A stretch of 64,000 nucleotides of DNA from Prochlorococcus sp. AG-347-I15 (GTDB lineage: Bacteria > Cyanobacteriota > Cyanobacteriia > PCC-6307 > Cyanobiaceae), in assembly GCA_003281585.1 (NCBI GenBank), contig QCBN01000002.1, positions 1 through 64,000 on the forward strand, in the 5' to 3' direction. The notes under the pieces were generated by a model. That model was given only the letters and a program-made list of their open reading frames with translations. It did not search any database and was not told where the DNA came from. Of the stretch, positions 18,673 through 28,182 are shown in pieces. Position numbers and translations under genes: made by a program. Each line of letters starts with the position of its first letter. Position 1 is the stretch's first letter.

Positions 18673-19347
18673 TTATTTATATTGGAATTTTGATGGTTCT
18701 TGCCAACCAGATAAAAAACCATTTTTCAACTCTGCTACTGAATCTGCATAAGTTAACTCTTCATAACGATGAGTAATCCATAAAGCGGATAAAGGTTTTT
18801 TATGGTCACTTGTAAGATGTTTAATAGTATTTAAAACTTTTAATTGGCTGGTTTGATCAAGTAACGCTGTAGGCTCATCCAAAAGAATAAAATTTCTATT
18901 ACTTATGAGAGCGCATGCAATAGTCAAGCGTTGTTTTTGCCCACCGCTTAAAGTGTGTACTGGCCTTTTTTCAAACCCAGTCAATCCTACTTGATCAAGA
19001 ACATATTCAATTTTTTTATTAATTTCATAATCACTAATATTTTGATTAATGTTTATCAGAAGTTCGCTTCTACAATTTGGCATTAATATTTGATGATCAG
19101 GATTTTGAAATACCATCCCTATATTTGCTTTATAATTAACTATTCCATTAGTGGGTTTAATGATTCCATTTATCAATTTTAAAAGAGTACTTTTTCCGAT
19201 TCCATTTTTACCTACGACCATCCAAAATCCAGGTTTTTTTATTGAGAAATTACATTTAAAAATTAAATTTTCTTTTTTCCCAGGATAAGAAAAAGAGACA
19301 TCTCTAAAATGAATATAAGGTATTTCATTTTCAAGATAATCTCGCAT
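18673..19347 (-). CDS. ABC transporter ATP-binding protein (CbiO/EcfA-like)
   Basis: ATPase subunit of an importer. It shows Walker A GKNGIGKST, a Q-loop in VFQNPDHQILMPN, signature LSGGQKQRL and Walker B FILLDEPTALLD, followed by an H-loop in WITHRYEEL. The Q-loop with NPDHQ is typical of cobalt/ECF-type ATPases. No transmembrane partner lies nearby, so the substrate is unknown. The start is given as ATG 19347; a TTG at 19359 overlapping the upstream TGA is the alternative. It follows a small conserved gene, probably in one transcript. Confidence 0.83.
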   Translation of the reverse strand: MRDYLENEIPYIHFRDVSFSYPGKKENLIFKCNFSIKKPGFWMVVGKNGIGKSTLLKLINGIIKPTNGIVNYKANIGMVFQNPDHQILMPNCRSELLININQNISDYEINKKIEYVLDQVGLTGFEKRPVHTLSGGQKQRLTIACALISNRNFILLDEPTALLDQTSQLKVLNTIKHLTSDHKKPLSALWITHRYEELTYADSVAELKNGFLSGWQEPSKFQYK

Positions 19348-19355
19348 TAATTTTA

Positions 19356-19628
19356 TCAATCGATGTTGAGAGAAAATCCTGGTTTTTTAGATCCTCCTGC
19401 TAATGATGATTTTTCATATATCTGAACAGAAATGATTTCTTTAGTTCTAACAGCAATTAATTTATCCTGCACTTTTTCACATTTTAATTCAATCAAGTTT
19501 GAGGATTCTAAAGATTCATTCATAGAACTCTTTATTTCATCATAAATTCTTTTAACATCTTCAAATTCTCTCTTCTGAATTGAAAGTGGAAAAGGTGAAT
19601 ATCTCAGACTTATTTCCAAGGAATACAT
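19356..19628 (-). CDS. Conserved hypothetical protein
   Basis: Not recognised by function. It is 90 residues from ATG 19628 (a TTG lies two codons upstream). Short beta-alpha pattern: YSLEISLRYSPFPLSIQKREF, a helical acidic middle, then KLIAVRTKEIISVQIYEKSS. It contains no membrane segment. It precedes the ABC ATPase with only about 8 bp or an overlap between them, so the two may be co-expressed. It looks like a cyanobacterial core protein rather than cargo. Confidence 0.65.
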   Translation of the reverse strand: MYSLEISLRYSPFPLSIQKREFEDVKRIYDEIKSSMNESLESSNLIELKCEKVQDKLIAVRTKEIISVQIYEKSSLAGGSKKPGFSLNID

Positions 19629-19779
19629 AATCAATATAAAACTACCTTTTATAATAATAAATATTTTACGGGGAAAGTTATTTTTAATTAAATTCTTTTG
19701 AGAAAATTATATAAAAGATCTTTAAATACAATTATTATATTAATAGGAGATTAAATTTTGAAATTCAAATAATCATTTC

Positions 19780-20748
19780 ATGGAAATAGCAAATGATATA
19801 ACTTCTTTAGTTGGAAATACTCCGTTAGTTAAATTAAATCGAATAAGAAGATATTTTAGTTGTAATTCAGAAATAATAGCCAAACTAGAAAGTTTCAATC
19901 CCTCAGCTTCTGTTAAGGATCGCATCGCTTATTCAATGTTATGTAAAGCTGAAGAAGAAGGGTTGATAACTCCAGATAATACAACGCTAATTGAAGCAAC
20001 AAGTGGAAATACTGGCATCGCATTAGCAATGGTCGCTGCAGCAAAAGGCTATAAATTGATATTAACTATGCCAGATACTATGAGTATTGAAAGAAGAGCA
20101 ATGTTAAGAGCATATGGAGCTGAATTGCAGCTAACACCGGGAAAAGAAGGAATGAAAGGAGCTTTAGATTTAGCTAATGAGTTGTCTTCAAGCATTGCAA
20201 ATAGCTATCAATTTAATCAATTTGAAAACTTTGCTAATCCAGATATTCATGAAAGAACAACTGCTCAAGAAATATGGGCCCAATCCAATAATAAATTAGA
20301 TGGACTAGTTACAGGAGTAGGTACAGGAGGAACAATTACTGGTTGCGCACGTTTTTTGAAAAAAGTTAATCCAAATTGCAAAATTTATGCTGTAGAGCCC
20401 AAAAAAAGTGCTGTAATTTCCGGAGAAAAAGCAGGGTCACATTCGATACAAGGAATAGGAGCAGGTTTCGTGCCGAAAGTTCTAAATACTAATTTAATAG
20501 ATGAAATTATAAAAATAGATGATGATGAAGCTTTTTATTATGGACGTTTATTAGCTCGATTGGAAGGTCTTTTGTCCGGTATCAGCAGTGGTGCAGCTTT
20601 AGCAGCAACAATAAAAATAGGAAAAAGAAAAGAACTTATGAATAAAAGATTGATAGTAATTCTTCCCAGTTTTGGTGAAAGATATTTATCAACAGCAATG
20701 TTTGAATCGAATACTTCAATTCAAGCAAGAAAAGACGGTTATCTTTGA
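19780..20748 (+). CDS. cysK: Cysteine synthase (O-acetylserine sulfhydrylase)
   Basis: PLP enzyme that makes cysteine from O-acetylserine and sulfide. The PLP-binding lysine is Lys46 in PSASVKDRIA. The substrate loop TSGNTG is at residues 74-79 and the phosphate-binding loop GTGGTITG near residue 180. The 322 residues match CysK/CysM. A J-domain gene begins 15 bp downstream on the same strand. The sulfur theme recurs at cysH (54629) and the suf genes. CysM is possible, as motif reading alone does not separate the two. Confidence 0.93.
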   Translation: MEIANDITSLVGNTPLVKLNRIRRYFSCNSEIIAKLESFNPSASVKDRIAYSMLCKAEEEGLITPDNTTLIEATSGNTGIALAMVAAAKGYKLILTMPDTMSIERRAMLRAYGAELQLTPGKEGMKGALDLANELSSSIANSYQFNQFENFANPDIHERTTAQEIWAQSNNKLDGLVTGVGTGGTITGCARFLKKVNPNCKIYAVEPKKSAVISGEKAGSHSIQGIGAGFVPKVLNTNLIDEIIKIDDDEAFYYGRLLARLEGLLSGISSGAALAATIKIGKRKELMNKRLIVILPSFGERYLSTAMFESNTSIQARKDGYL

Positions 20749-20763
20749 TCCCTTATTTAAAAA

Positions 20764-21441
20764 ATGGAAAAAAATTTTTATAAAGAATTAGGCCTTGAAA
20801 AAAATGCAACCAAGAGTGAAATTAAATCTTCATATCGTTCTTTAGTGAAGATACATCATCCTGATGCAGGTGGCGAAAAAGAACGATTTCTTGCAATCCA
20901 AAATGCCTGGGAGACTCTAAATGACCCTATAAAAAAAGAAAAATATGATAGAACAATTTTCTCTTCAAATACCTCGTTTGATTCATTAAATGATAATTGG
21001 GAAGAGAAATTTAATTCAAAAAAATATAATTCATCAATCAAAGATAAAGAAGTTGAGGCATGGATTAAAGAGATTTATACTCCAATCAATAGATTAATTT
21101 GCCAAATAATTAAACCTTTGAATAATGAAATAAAAGAACTATCTGCGGATCCTTATGATGACCAGTTAATGGAAAATTTTTGTAATTACATAAGTCTTGC
21201 ACAAAATAAAATAGAAAAAGTTGATAAAATTTACAATAAAAAATTAGTTCCAAAGTCTATTTCAGCGTTAGGCTTGGATCTGTATCATTGTTTTTCACAA
21301 GTTAAAGATGCCTTATCAGAACTTGATAGATATACCCAAGGATACGTAGATGATTACTTATTCGATGGTAAAGAGATGATTAAAGAAGCAAAAAGAATCC
21401 AATCAAAGATGTCTAGAGAGAAAAAAAATAAAAATTTTTGA
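20764..21441 (+). CDS. J-domain (DnaJ-like) protein
   Basis: A J domain fills residues 1-62, with the Hsp70-stimulating HPD at 32-34 (KIHHPDAGG) and a closing YDR helix. The rest (about 90-225) is helical, charged and not the G/F plus zinc-finger layout of DnaJ, so this is a class C co-chaperone. The partner would be a DnaK. It is 15 bp behind cysK and converges on ndhO. Confidence 0.87.
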   Translation: MEKNFYKELGLEKNATKSEIKSSYRSLVKIHHPDAGGEKERFLAIQNAWETLNDPIKKEKYDRTIFSSNTSFDSLNDNWEEKFNSKKYNSSIKDKEVEAWIKEIYTPINRLICQIIKPLNNEIKELSADPYDDQLMENFCNYISLAQNKIEKVDKIYNKKLVPKSISALGLDLYHCFSQVKDALSELDRYTQGYVDDYLFDGKEMIKEAKRIQSKMSREKKNKNF

Positions 21442-21451
21442 ATATAAAGTT

Positions 21452-21688
21452 TTATTGAATATATTCCTTGAGTTGATCTAATTTCAACCAAACATCGGGA
21501 ACAGGTCTACGCCATCTAACTTGAGCATATTCTTCTTTAAGTGAAAGAATCTCTCCGGGACCTTCAAAGACATAATTAGGGAGTTCATTATCACTGGCTA
21601 GTGCTTCGATACTTTTTATATAATTTCCTCTATCGACAAACACTAAACTTCCTTTCTTGAGAGGTTTTTTTGGAATAGAATCTGTCAT
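21452..21688 (-). CDS. ndhO: NAD(P)H dehydrogenase-like complex subunit O
   Basis: Small peripheral subunit of the cyanobacterial and chloroplast NDH-1 complex, used in cyclic electron flow and respiration at the thylakoid. Its 78 residues show the family pattern KKGSLVFVDR, VFEGPGEIL, and YAQVRWRRPVPDVWLKLDQL, the last being very characteristic. It is a single gene on the minus strand, divergent from the epimerase at 21824. Confidence 0.9.
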   Translation of the reverse strand: MTDSIPKKPLKKGSLVFVDRGNYIKSIEALASDNELPNYVFEGPGEILSLKEEYAQVRWRRPVPDVWLKLDQLKEYIQ

Positions 21689-21823
21689 AATAAATTCAAG
21701 AAAGATATCTAAATTTATTATACAAAAACTTGTCTGAAAAATATTGAAAAGAATTTATACCGGAATAATAATTACAAACTTCTAAAAAATTTAATAGCCT
21801 AAAATGATAAATACCTATATATT

Positions 21824-22750
21824 ATGCGTCTTTTACTACTTGGCTGCACTGGATTTGTTGGTAAAGAATTAGTACCAACACTAATCAATGAAAATCACGA
21901 AATATGCATTGTAAGTAGAAAACCTATAAGTAAATTAAAAGTTGATTTAAATTTCAATAAGTTTAAATTTTTTCAGATAGATTTATCAAAAGAAAAAAAT
22001 TGGAATGACGAAAATTTTCTAAATACTTTAAGAGAGACAGATGGAATTATTAACTTAATGGGAGAACCCATTGCAGAAAAAAAATGGACCTCTGAACAAA
22101 AACAGGAGATTGAAAATAGTCGTATTAAAACCACAAAATTTATGATGAAGACCCTTAAAAATTTAAAAATAAACCCAAAAGTAATTATAAATGGATCAGC
22201 AATAGGTTATTACGGTACAAGTTTGTCTGGTGAATTCACTGAAAATAGTATTGGAGGAAATGACTTTTTAGCTAATCTTTGCAAAAAATGGGAAGCGGTT
22301 GCTGCTGAAAAACCATTTTTCTCAAGGTTAGTTATTTTTAGAATTGGAATTGTTCTAGAGGCAGATGGAGGAGCATTAGGAAAAATGCTCCCTATATTTA
22401 AAGTTGGACTAGGTGGGCCCATTGGAGATGGTAAGCAATGGATGAGTTGGATTCATAGAACTGATTTATGTGCATTAATTACTCAAGCAATAGTTGATAA
22501 AAAGTATTCGGGAGTATTTAATGCTGTTGCACCAAATCCAATATTAATGAGAGACTTTTCTCAAACTTTAGGCACATGTCTGAATAGACCAAATTTACTT
22601 CCAGTGCCTGGAGCAGTTTTAAAAATGTTGTTAGGAGATGGAGCAAAAGTTGTATTAGAAGGACAAAAAGTAATTAGCAGTAAACTCAAAAATTATGCTT
22701 TTAAATATCCTCTTCTTGAGAAAGCAATTTACGCCTCCACCAAGAATTAA
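21824..22750 (+). CDS. NAD-dependent epimerase, YfcH/TIGR01777 family
   Basis: Short-chain dehydrogenase-type sugar epimerase fold with dinucleotide motif GCTGFVG (residues 7-13). It also shows the family-specific blocks GIINLMGEPIAEKKW, NGSAIGYYG, and GGPIGDGKQWMSWIHRTDL, plus a C-terminal DUF1731-like end (LLPVPGAVLKMLLGDGA). Plant homologues have been linked to plastid division. The substrate is unknown. Its 3' end overlaps the convergent small membrane gene by 50 bp. Confidence 0.87.
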   Translation: MRLLLLGCTGFVGKELVPTLINENHEICIVSRKPISKLKVDLNFNKFKFFQIDLSKEKNWNDENFLNTLRETDGIINLMGEPIAEKKWTSEQKQEIENSRIKTTKFMMKTLKNLKINPKVIINGSAIGYYGTSLSGEFTENSIGGNDFLANLCKKWEAVAAEKPFFSRLVIFRIGIVLEADGGALGKMLPIFKVGLGGPIGDGKQWMSWIHRTDLCALITQAIVDKKYSGVFNAVAPNPILMRDFSQTLGTCLNRPNLLPVPGAVLKMLLGDGAKVVLEGQKVISSKLKNYAFKYPLLEKAIYASTKN

Positions 22751-22970
22751 TACCGTTTACTAAAGCACCAATAATTAAAATTGTTATCAATGGAACTACA
22801 AGAGGATTCCAAACTATCTGAATAAAATTAATAAAAATAAACGTGCCATTTAATTGCATGATGATTGCAAAAATAAAAAATATTGCAAAAAAAATGACTG
22901 TAAATAAATTTATTAATAACAAATTATCAATAATTTGTTTTAACTTATTTTGCTTGTTAGCCTTATTCAT
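22701..22970 (-). CDS. Small membrane protein, unknown function
   Basis: It has 89 residues: a basic start (NKANKQNKLKQ), then two predicted transmembrane helices, about 19-42 and 48-72, and a WWRRKLLSQEEDI tail. The ATG overlaps the stop of the glycosyltransferase-like gene by 8 bp, so translation is probably coupled. The C-terminal coding part overlaps the opposing epimerase gene by 50 bp. Function is not recognised. Confidence 0.68.
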   Translation of the reverse strand: MNKANKQNKLKQIIDNLLLINLFTVIFFAIFFIFAIIMQLNGTFIFINFIQIVWNPLVVPLITILIIGALVNGINSWWRRKLLSQEEDI

Positions 22971-24165
22971 TTTTTATAACAATATTCATATCATCAACCA
23001 TTTTAAGGCAAGCTTTGTTTTCACCCAGTCTTTTTTTAGCATTTTCATTACATGAGATCATAAACTGCTTATTCACCTTTATAAGATATATTATTTTAAT
23101 GATCAAATTTGTTGTCTGATTGATTTGATCATTCTTATCTTTATAAATACTGGCACAAAAAACATATTTCCCAAGCAAACGTCTTTGAGCTTCCGCAAAA
23201 GTTTTTGTAAATTGTGGACCTTTACCTTCAATCTGAATAACCGGTTTTCCTAATCCAATAGCTTGCTCTGCTGCTGTTCCTGCCATGCTGATACAGCATC
23301 TACTTTTCAATAATATTTTGTCAAAATTATTCCAATATATATTAACTTCTAAAAATTTATATTGGAATTTCAAGAGATTATTATCTTTTATATTTTCTAG
23401 TTTTAACCATCCTCTTTTTTGAAATATCTCTTTTATCTTTAATGCAGATAAAGCATTAACTATTGCAAAATTAAACTGAATTTTTTGAAAATATCTTAAA
23501 TCTGACAATGCCTCTAACACCTCTAAAATCAAAACAAAATTATCTAAAATCTCAGGGAATCTACTTCCTGGAAATAATCCAAGACTAAATTCATCTTTAT
23601 TTAATTCTTTGTTTCTAGGAAAAAACTTATCCATAAATGGGTTGCCTAAAAAAGACACTTTCTTTTTTAATTGCAGTGTTAAATCATTAGCTGTAAGGAA
23701 ATCTCTCGTATATATTTTTTTTGCTTTTTGTGAGAGTAAGAAAAATTTAGAAGGCCATGGTAATTTCAACTTCCCTTCATAATGGCTGGAATAAGCAACT
23801 AGATATGTAAAAAAATCTTTATTACAAACCCATGCAAAAAAAACTGGCACAATATCTCCAACTACAAAAAAATAATCATATTTTTTTCTTATTTTAAAAG
23901 TTAAATATAATCTTTTTAGAAGATAAAATATTTCTCCACCTAATATCTCAGTTAGTCTTCCCTTAATAGAATTATAACCAATGCCTCCAGTTCTAAATTC
24001 CTTAGTTTTACCGATAATCTTGATTTTTTCTTTTTCGTAATGGTTTCCCATACCAACAATTGGCAAAGCATGAACAGAATAACCACTTTTTGCGAATTGT
24101 TTAGCTATTAGACTGCCAGATAGATCTTCTCCATGCCCATTACTTAAAATTAAAATCTTCAACAA
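22963..24165 (-). CDS. Lipid-A-disaccharide synthase-like glycosyltransferase
   Basis: A cyanobacterial family (resembling TIGR03492) distantly related to LpxB and MurG, GT-B fold. Visible blocks are the N-terminal LSNGHGEDLSGSLIA, a mid-region LGLFPGSRFPEI like the LpxB GSR motif, and the C-terminal nucleotide-sugar site AGTAAEQAIGLGKPVIQIEG. A real lipid A route cannot be inferred from this gene, and the donor and acceptor are unknown. It starts 1 bp after the TPR-like gene and overlaps the next membrane gene by 8 bp. Confidence 0.78.
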   Translation of the reverse strand: MLKILILSNGHGEDLSGSLIAKQFAKSGYSVHALPIVGMGNHYEKEKIKIIGKTKEFRTGGIGYNSIKGRLTEILGGEIFYLLKRLYLTFKIRKKYDYFFVVGDIVPVFFAWVCNKDFFTYLVAYSSHYEGKLKLPWPSKFFLLSQKAKKIYTRDFLTANDLTLQLKKKVSFLGNPFMDKFFPRNKELNKDEFSLGLFPGSRFPEILDNFVLILEVLEALSDLRYFQKIQFNFAIVNALSALKIKEIFQKRGWLKLENIKDNNLLKFQYKFLEVNIYWNNFDKILLKSRCCISMAGTAAEQAIGLGKPVIQIEGKGPQFTKTFAEAQRRLLGKYVFCASIYKDKNDQINQTTNLIIKIIYLIKVNKQFMISCNENAKKRLGENKACLKMVDDMNIVIKNE

Positions 24166-24166
24166 T

Positions 24167-24595
24167 TTAAAATTCCAACCATTTTTTTACTTTGGTTAAC
24201 TCAGGCCAATCTGGATATCTACTTAATCCGTCTTCAACAGATTCTTTCAACTCACTTTTCACATCTGGCATCATCATAGACATTTTTTTTATTAACTCAA
24301 TATGATCCCTAACGCCTTTATTATTGGTAGCCAAAAGAGCTAAAGACAAATTCATTCTTGCTTGTGGATCTTGCTGATTTAATCGAACAGCTTGTCTAGC
24401 AGCTGACAAAGCTTCTTCATTATTTTTCAAAAGTAATTGAAGCCATGATAAACAAGTCCAAGCAGCAAAATGATTTGGAATTTGCTGTATAATTTTTTGG
24501 AAATCTTGAACGATTGGTATTAAATCTTGCCCTGCTTTATATCTTGATAAAGCCGCATTAAAATCCTCTTCGATGGGATTAATTTCATTGTTCAT
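24167..24595 (-). CDS. TPR-like protein
   Basis: 142 residues, mostly helical. A tetratricopeptide-like pair is seen around residues 38-105 (AAWTCLSWLQLLLKNNEEAL and AARQAVRLNQQDPQARMNLS). The tail is YPDWPELTKVKKWLEF. It is probably a protein-interaction module and has no catalytic motif or signal peptide. It sits between the A-type Fe-S carrier (3 bp upstream) and the glycosyltransferase-like gene (1 bp downstream), in one tight run. Confidence 0.75.
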   Translation of the reverse strand: MNNEINPIEEDFNAALSRYKAGQDLIPIVQDFQKIIQQIPNHFAAWTCLSWLQLLLKNNEEALSAARQAVRLNQQDPQARMNLSLALLATNNKGVRDHIELIKKMSMMMPDVKSELKESVEDGLSRYPDWPELTKVKKWLEF

Positions 24596-24598
24596 TAT

Positions 24599-24991
24599 TT
24601 AAACTGCAAAAGAGCTTCCGCAACCGCAAGTTTGAGAGGCATTGGGATTTACAAAATTAAAGCCACCTCCAATTAATTCTTTACTAAAATCTAACTGCAT
24701 TCCATAAATATATAAAAGACTTTTAGGATCACAAACAACTTGAAAGCTTTGATCAGCTTTTAATGAATAATCATAAACTTTATCATCGGGATTTATTTCA
24801 TCAGTTCCTATAAAATCCATCGTATAACTCATCCCACTACAACCGCCAGATCTTACTCCTACCCTTAGTGCTTTTTTATCACTTTGGCCCTTCAATAAAT
24901 TTGAAATTTGTTCTATAGCATCATTCGTAATTAAGATACCTTTGCCATCATCAGAATTTTTAATTTCGTGTTTAACTTCTACATTTTCCAT
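24599..24991 (-). CDS. sufA: A-type Fe-S cluster carrier (SufA/IscA family)
   Basis: Carrier that passes Fe-S clusters to target proteins. The three conserved Cys are present: Cys51 in SGGCSGMSY, then Cys122 and Cys124 in the C-terminal CGCGSSFAV. The start is taken at ATG 24991, giving 130 residues. Extending to 25051 would add 20 residues unlike the family. Whether it is SufA or another A-type protein cannot be settled. The suf operon itself begins at 62165 elsewhere in the window. Confidence 0.88.
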   Translation of the reverse strand: MENVEVKHEIKNSDDGKGILITNDAIEQISNLLKGQSDKKALRVGVRSGGCSGMSYTMDFIGTDEINPDDKVYDYSLKADQSFQVVCDPKSLLYIYGMQLDFSKELIGGGFNFVNPNASQTCGCGSSFAV

Positions 24992-25090
24992 AAACAAGGG
25001 ATTTCTACTATTTATAATATAAAAACTTAATCGATAGGATGCATAGAACAAACATTATCCAAACTTGATTTGTTATAATTTTAAGAAAAA

Positions 25091-26545
25091 GTGAAAATTG
25101 CAATAGTTGGTTCTGGATTAGCTGGTCTTACGGCAGCAGTCAATTTAGTTGATGAAGGCCACGAAGTAGAAATTTACGAAAGCAGGTCATTTTGGGGAGG
25201 TAAAGTAGGAAGTTGGGAAGATAATGATGGCAACCACATAGAAATGGGGTTACATGTATTTTTTTACAATTATGCAAATCTTTTTAAATTAATGAAAAAA
25301 GTGGGGTCTCTAGACAATTTGCTCCCGAAAGATCATACTCATCTATTTATTAATAATGGTGGTAATTTAAAATCTTTAGACTTCAGATTCCCTTTAGGTG
25401 CTCCATTTAATGGTCTTAAAGCTTTTTTTACCACCGAACAACTTACTTGGGTAGATAAGTTCAGAAATGCTTTAGCTTTAGGGACAAGTCCAATCGTTAG
25501 AGGATTGATAGACTATGAAGGCGCAATGAAAATAATTAGAGATCTAGATAGAATTAGTTTTAAAGAATGGTTTTTAAACCATGGTGGAAGTGAAAAAAGT
25601 TTAGAAAGAATGTGGGATCCTATTGCATATGCATTAGGTTTTATTAATTGCAAAGATATTTCAGCAAGATGCATGCTAACTATATTCATGATGTTTGCTT
25701 CAAAAACAGAAGCCTCAAAACTTAATCTTTTAAAAGGTTCCCCACATAAGTGGTTAACGCAACCTATCGTCGACTACATCAAAAACAAAGGAGCAAAAAT
25801 ACATCTTAACCATAAGGTAGAAGAAATCATTTATGAAAAGGAATCTTCCTCTTATACAGTAAATCAATTAAAAATATCTTCTCCCGAAGGAATTAAGGCA
25901 GTGTTTGCAGATAAATTTCTAGCTGCATGTGATGTTCCAGGAATAAAAAAAATAATTCCAAAAGAATGGTATCAATTTAAAGAATTTGAAGGTTTAAAAA
26001 AACTTAGAGCTGTAGCTGTTGCCACAATCCAATTAAGATATGACGGTTGGGTTACTGAATTACAAAAAGATAATACTGGAAACAAACCAATTGGACTAGA
26101 TAACCTTCTTTATTCTGCTGATGCCTCTTTCAGTTGTTTTGCTGATTTAGCACTAGCAAGTCCAGCAGACTATAGAAAAAAAAATATGGGATCGCTTCTC
26201 CAATGTGTTTTAACTCCTGGCGATAAATGGATGGGAAGATCCACAGAAAGAATTACAAAAGAAATTGATAAAGAGGTCCGCTGTCTATTCCCATCCTCAA
26301 AAAACCTCAAATTGCTTTGGAGTAACGTAGTACAAATTCCACAATCACTCTATAGAGAAGCTCCCGGTATGGAACCTTTCAGACCCGATCAAAAAACATC
26401 GATATCTAATTTCTTCATGGCTGGTAGTTATACAAAACAAGATTATATAGACTCTATGGAGGGGGCTACAATGAGTGGTCATTTAGCTGCCGCCGCAATT
26501 TTAGAGAAGAAAGCCGAATTAGCAAAAAATCTTGCTGTAAGTTAA
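25091..26545 (+). CDS. crtQ: Zeta-carotene desaturase (plant-type)
   Basis: Converts zeta-carotene to lycopene in two desaturations. It is homologous to pds at position 56: FAD motif GSGLAG (residues 7-12), [10 protein letters not shown], and the C-terminal [21 protein letters not shown] region. The insert [15 protein letters not shown] and the 484-residue length fit ZDS rather than PDS. The start is GTG at 25091, directly at the conserved MKIAIVGSG. An SRPBCC gene follows after 3 bp and is likely in the same operon. Confidence 0.93.
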   Translation: MKIAIVGSGLAGLTAAVNLVDEGHEVEIYESRSFWGGKVGSWEDNDGNHIEMGLHVFFYNYANLFKLMKKVGSLDNLLPKDHTHLFINNGGNLKSLDFRFPLGAPFNGLKAFFTTEQLTWVDKFRNALALGTSPIVRGLIDYEGAMKIIRDLDRISFKEWFLNHGGSEKSLERMWDPIAYALGFINCKDISARCMLTIFMMFASKTEASKLNLLKGSPHKWLTQPIVDYIKNKGAKIHLNHKVEEIIYEKESSSYTVNQLKISSPEGIKAVFADKFLAACDVPGIKKIIPKEWYQFKEFEGLKKLRAVAVATIQLRYDGWVTELQKDNTGNKPIGLDNLLYSADASFSCFADLALASPADYRKKNMGSLLQCVLTPGDKWMGRSTERITKEIDKEVRCLFPSSKNLKLLWSNVVQIPQSLYREAPGMEPFRPDQKTSISNFFMAGSYTKQDYIDSMEGATMSGHLAAAAILEKKAELAKNLAVS

Positions 26546-26548
26546 CTA

Positions 26549-27019
26549 ATGGGTACTTGGCTAAAACATGACGTAATAACAGTTGTTAATGCGCCTCTTG
26601 AAAATGTATGGGACACATGGAGCGATTTAGACTCAATGTCACTTTGGATGAGCTGGATTGAATCTGTAAAAACAGTTAACGAAGAAACTAATACGTTACC
26701 AGATTTAACAGAATGGACTTTAGCTGCAAATGGCTTTAGGTTTAAATGGAAAGCTCAAATTACAGAAAGGGTTGAAAAAAGCAAACTTAAATGGAAATCA
26801 ATAGGAGGTTTACCAACTGAGGGATCAGTAGTTTTCGAAAGTAAAGCTGAACAAATCACAACGGTAAATTTAGCAATAACTTATGAACTACCAAAAATGA
26901 TTGCTCGCTTTATGGAAGAAAATATTTTAGGTAAAATGGTTACAAACGAATTACAGGCCAATATTGATAGGTTCAAAGATTTAGTTGAAAAGAACTATAC
27001 AAAAAATTTTTCTAATTAA
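26549..27019 (+). CDS. SRPBCC (START-like, cyclase/dehydrase) protein
   Basis: 156 residues with the SRPBCC helix-grip pattern: VVNAPLENVWDTWSDLDSMSLWM at the start, a beta-rich centre (TEWTLAANGFRFKWKAQI), and a long C-terminal helix LQANIDRFKDLV. These proteins bind hydrophobic ligands. Its position 3 bp after zds suggests a role in carotenoid handling, but that is inference. It converges on hemD with an 8 bp overlap. Confidence 0.8.
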   Translation: MGTWLKHDVITVVNAPLENVWDTWSDLDSMSLWMSWIESVKTVNEETNTLPDLTEWTLAANGFRFKWKAQITERVEKSKLKWKSIGGLPTEGSVVFESKAEQITTVNLAITYELPKMIARFMEENILGKMVTNELQANIDRFKDLVEKNYTKNFSN

Positions 27020-27809
27020 AAATATTAATTGCTACCTCTAGTAGTCCTTCAAAAGTATATTTTTGTGCCTGACTATCAACTCTTCCAAAAACCTTGTTAC
27101 ATATTTTTGTTGTCTGGGGTCCAATAGTTAATAACTTAGTTTGATCAAAATATTCTAACCATTGTTTACCAAGTTTTTTTTCTAATAAAAAAGCAGCATT
27201 TACTACGGTTTTACCGCTTGAGAAAATAATCGCATCAACTTTTCGATTAGAAATAATATCAATTGTTTCTTCCGGAATTGATTCAGGACACCTAGTTTCA
27301 TATGCAGCAACCTCAAATACACGAGAACCAGCTTTTCTAAATTGCTCTGCAATTATATCCCTACCACCTGTTTGAACTCTAGGTAAAAAAACTCGAAGTC
27401 CATAACCAGATACTGGGAAATTATCAATTAAACTTTCAGCAACAAATTCTGGAGGTATGAAATCAGCCTTAATCCCAAAATCATCAAGAGTTTTTGAGGT
27501 TTTTTCTCCAACTACGGCGATTTTTGTTTTTTTAGAACATTCTTTTAATGAACTATTAAAGTATCTCAGTCTTTTATCCACAAATTTGATCCCATTACTA
27601 CTGGAAAAAATAATCCAATGAAAATCATTTATTTGATTTAATGCTTCATCAAGAGGATTCAAATCATCAGGATCAACAATACTTATTGCAGGTAAATCAA
27701 ATACATTAGCGCCTTTGATTGTGAATATCTTTTTTATATTCAATATCCCTTGTTTTGATCGAGTAATAATTATATTTCTTTGATCAAGGGGTAGATCAAC
27801 TTTTGGCAT
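27012..27809 (-). CDS. hemD: Uroporphyrinogen-III synthase
   Basis: Closes hydroxymethylbilane to uroporphyrinogen III for heme and chlorophyll. The family is very divergent; visible marks are NIIITRSKQG, HWIIFSSSNGIKFV, FLPRVQTGGRDI, VAAYETRCPE, DAIIFSSGKTV and LLTIGPQTTKICN, in the proper order. The start is ATG 27809 with GAGG upstream; a TTG at 27821 would add four residues. It overlaps the end of rbfA by 14 bp, which points to coupled translation. Confidence 0.87.
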   Translation of the reverse strand: MPKVDLPLDQRNIIITRSKQGILNIKKIFTIKGANVFDLPAISIVDPDDLNPLDEALNQINDFHWIIFSSSNGIKFVDKRLRYFNSSLKECSKKTKIAVVGEKTSKTLDDFGIKADFIPPEFVAESLIDNFPVSGYGLRVFLPRVQTGGRDIIAEQFRKAGSRVFEVAAYETRCPESIPEETIDIISNRKVDAIIFSSGKTVVNAAFLLEKKLGKQWLEYFDQTKLLTIGPQTTKICNKVFGRVDSQAQKYTFEGLLEVAINIFN

Positions 27810-28182
27810 CCTTGTCCTCAAAATTTTGATTTTTATTTTTTAATTCATCGAGAAGTTTCAATACTGATAATCCTTTATCGAGAACAACATCGTCTTTAAA
27901 AATTATCTCTGGAACTCTTCTCATATCAATTCTTTTTCCTAAACTATGCCTTATAGAGCTTTTAGCAGTATTCAAGTTTGATACAATTTCTTTCCTCACT
28001 TTCTCTTGAGCAGTTGAAGTTATATAAATTTTACAGTGTTGCAAATCACCTGATAAATCAATCTTAGAAATATTGACGAAATGATCTCTAATAAGATCAT
28101 TTTCTAAATCATTCTGCAAAATAAGGGTTATTTCTTTCTTCAAAAGAGAAGAAACTTTTGCAAGTCGGTAATTATTTGGCAT
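27796..28182 (-). CDS. rbfA: Ribosome-binding factor A
   Basis: Binds the 30S subunit and helps 16S rRNA maturation. It is a KH-like fold of 128 residues with the family marks RLAKVSSLLKKEITLIL, VNISKIDLSGDLQHCKIYI and LGKRIDMRRVPEIIFKDD. The ATG overlaps the stop of the preceding small membrane gene by one base (TAATG). hemD starts inside its 3' end. The three genes (28391 to 27012) look like one operon. Confidence 0.92.
   Translation of the reverse strand: MPNNYRLAKVSSLLKKEITLILQNDLENDLIRDHFVNISKIDLSGDLQHCKIYITSTAQEKVRKEIVSNLNTAKSSIRHSLGKRIDMRRVPEIIFKDDVVLDKGLSVLKLLDELKNKNQNFEDKDAKS

Noticed and set aside
22963..24165. True LpxB of a lipid A pathway
   Set aside because: It belongs to a distinct cyanobacterial branch with only partial LpxB motifs, and no other lpx genes are nearby.
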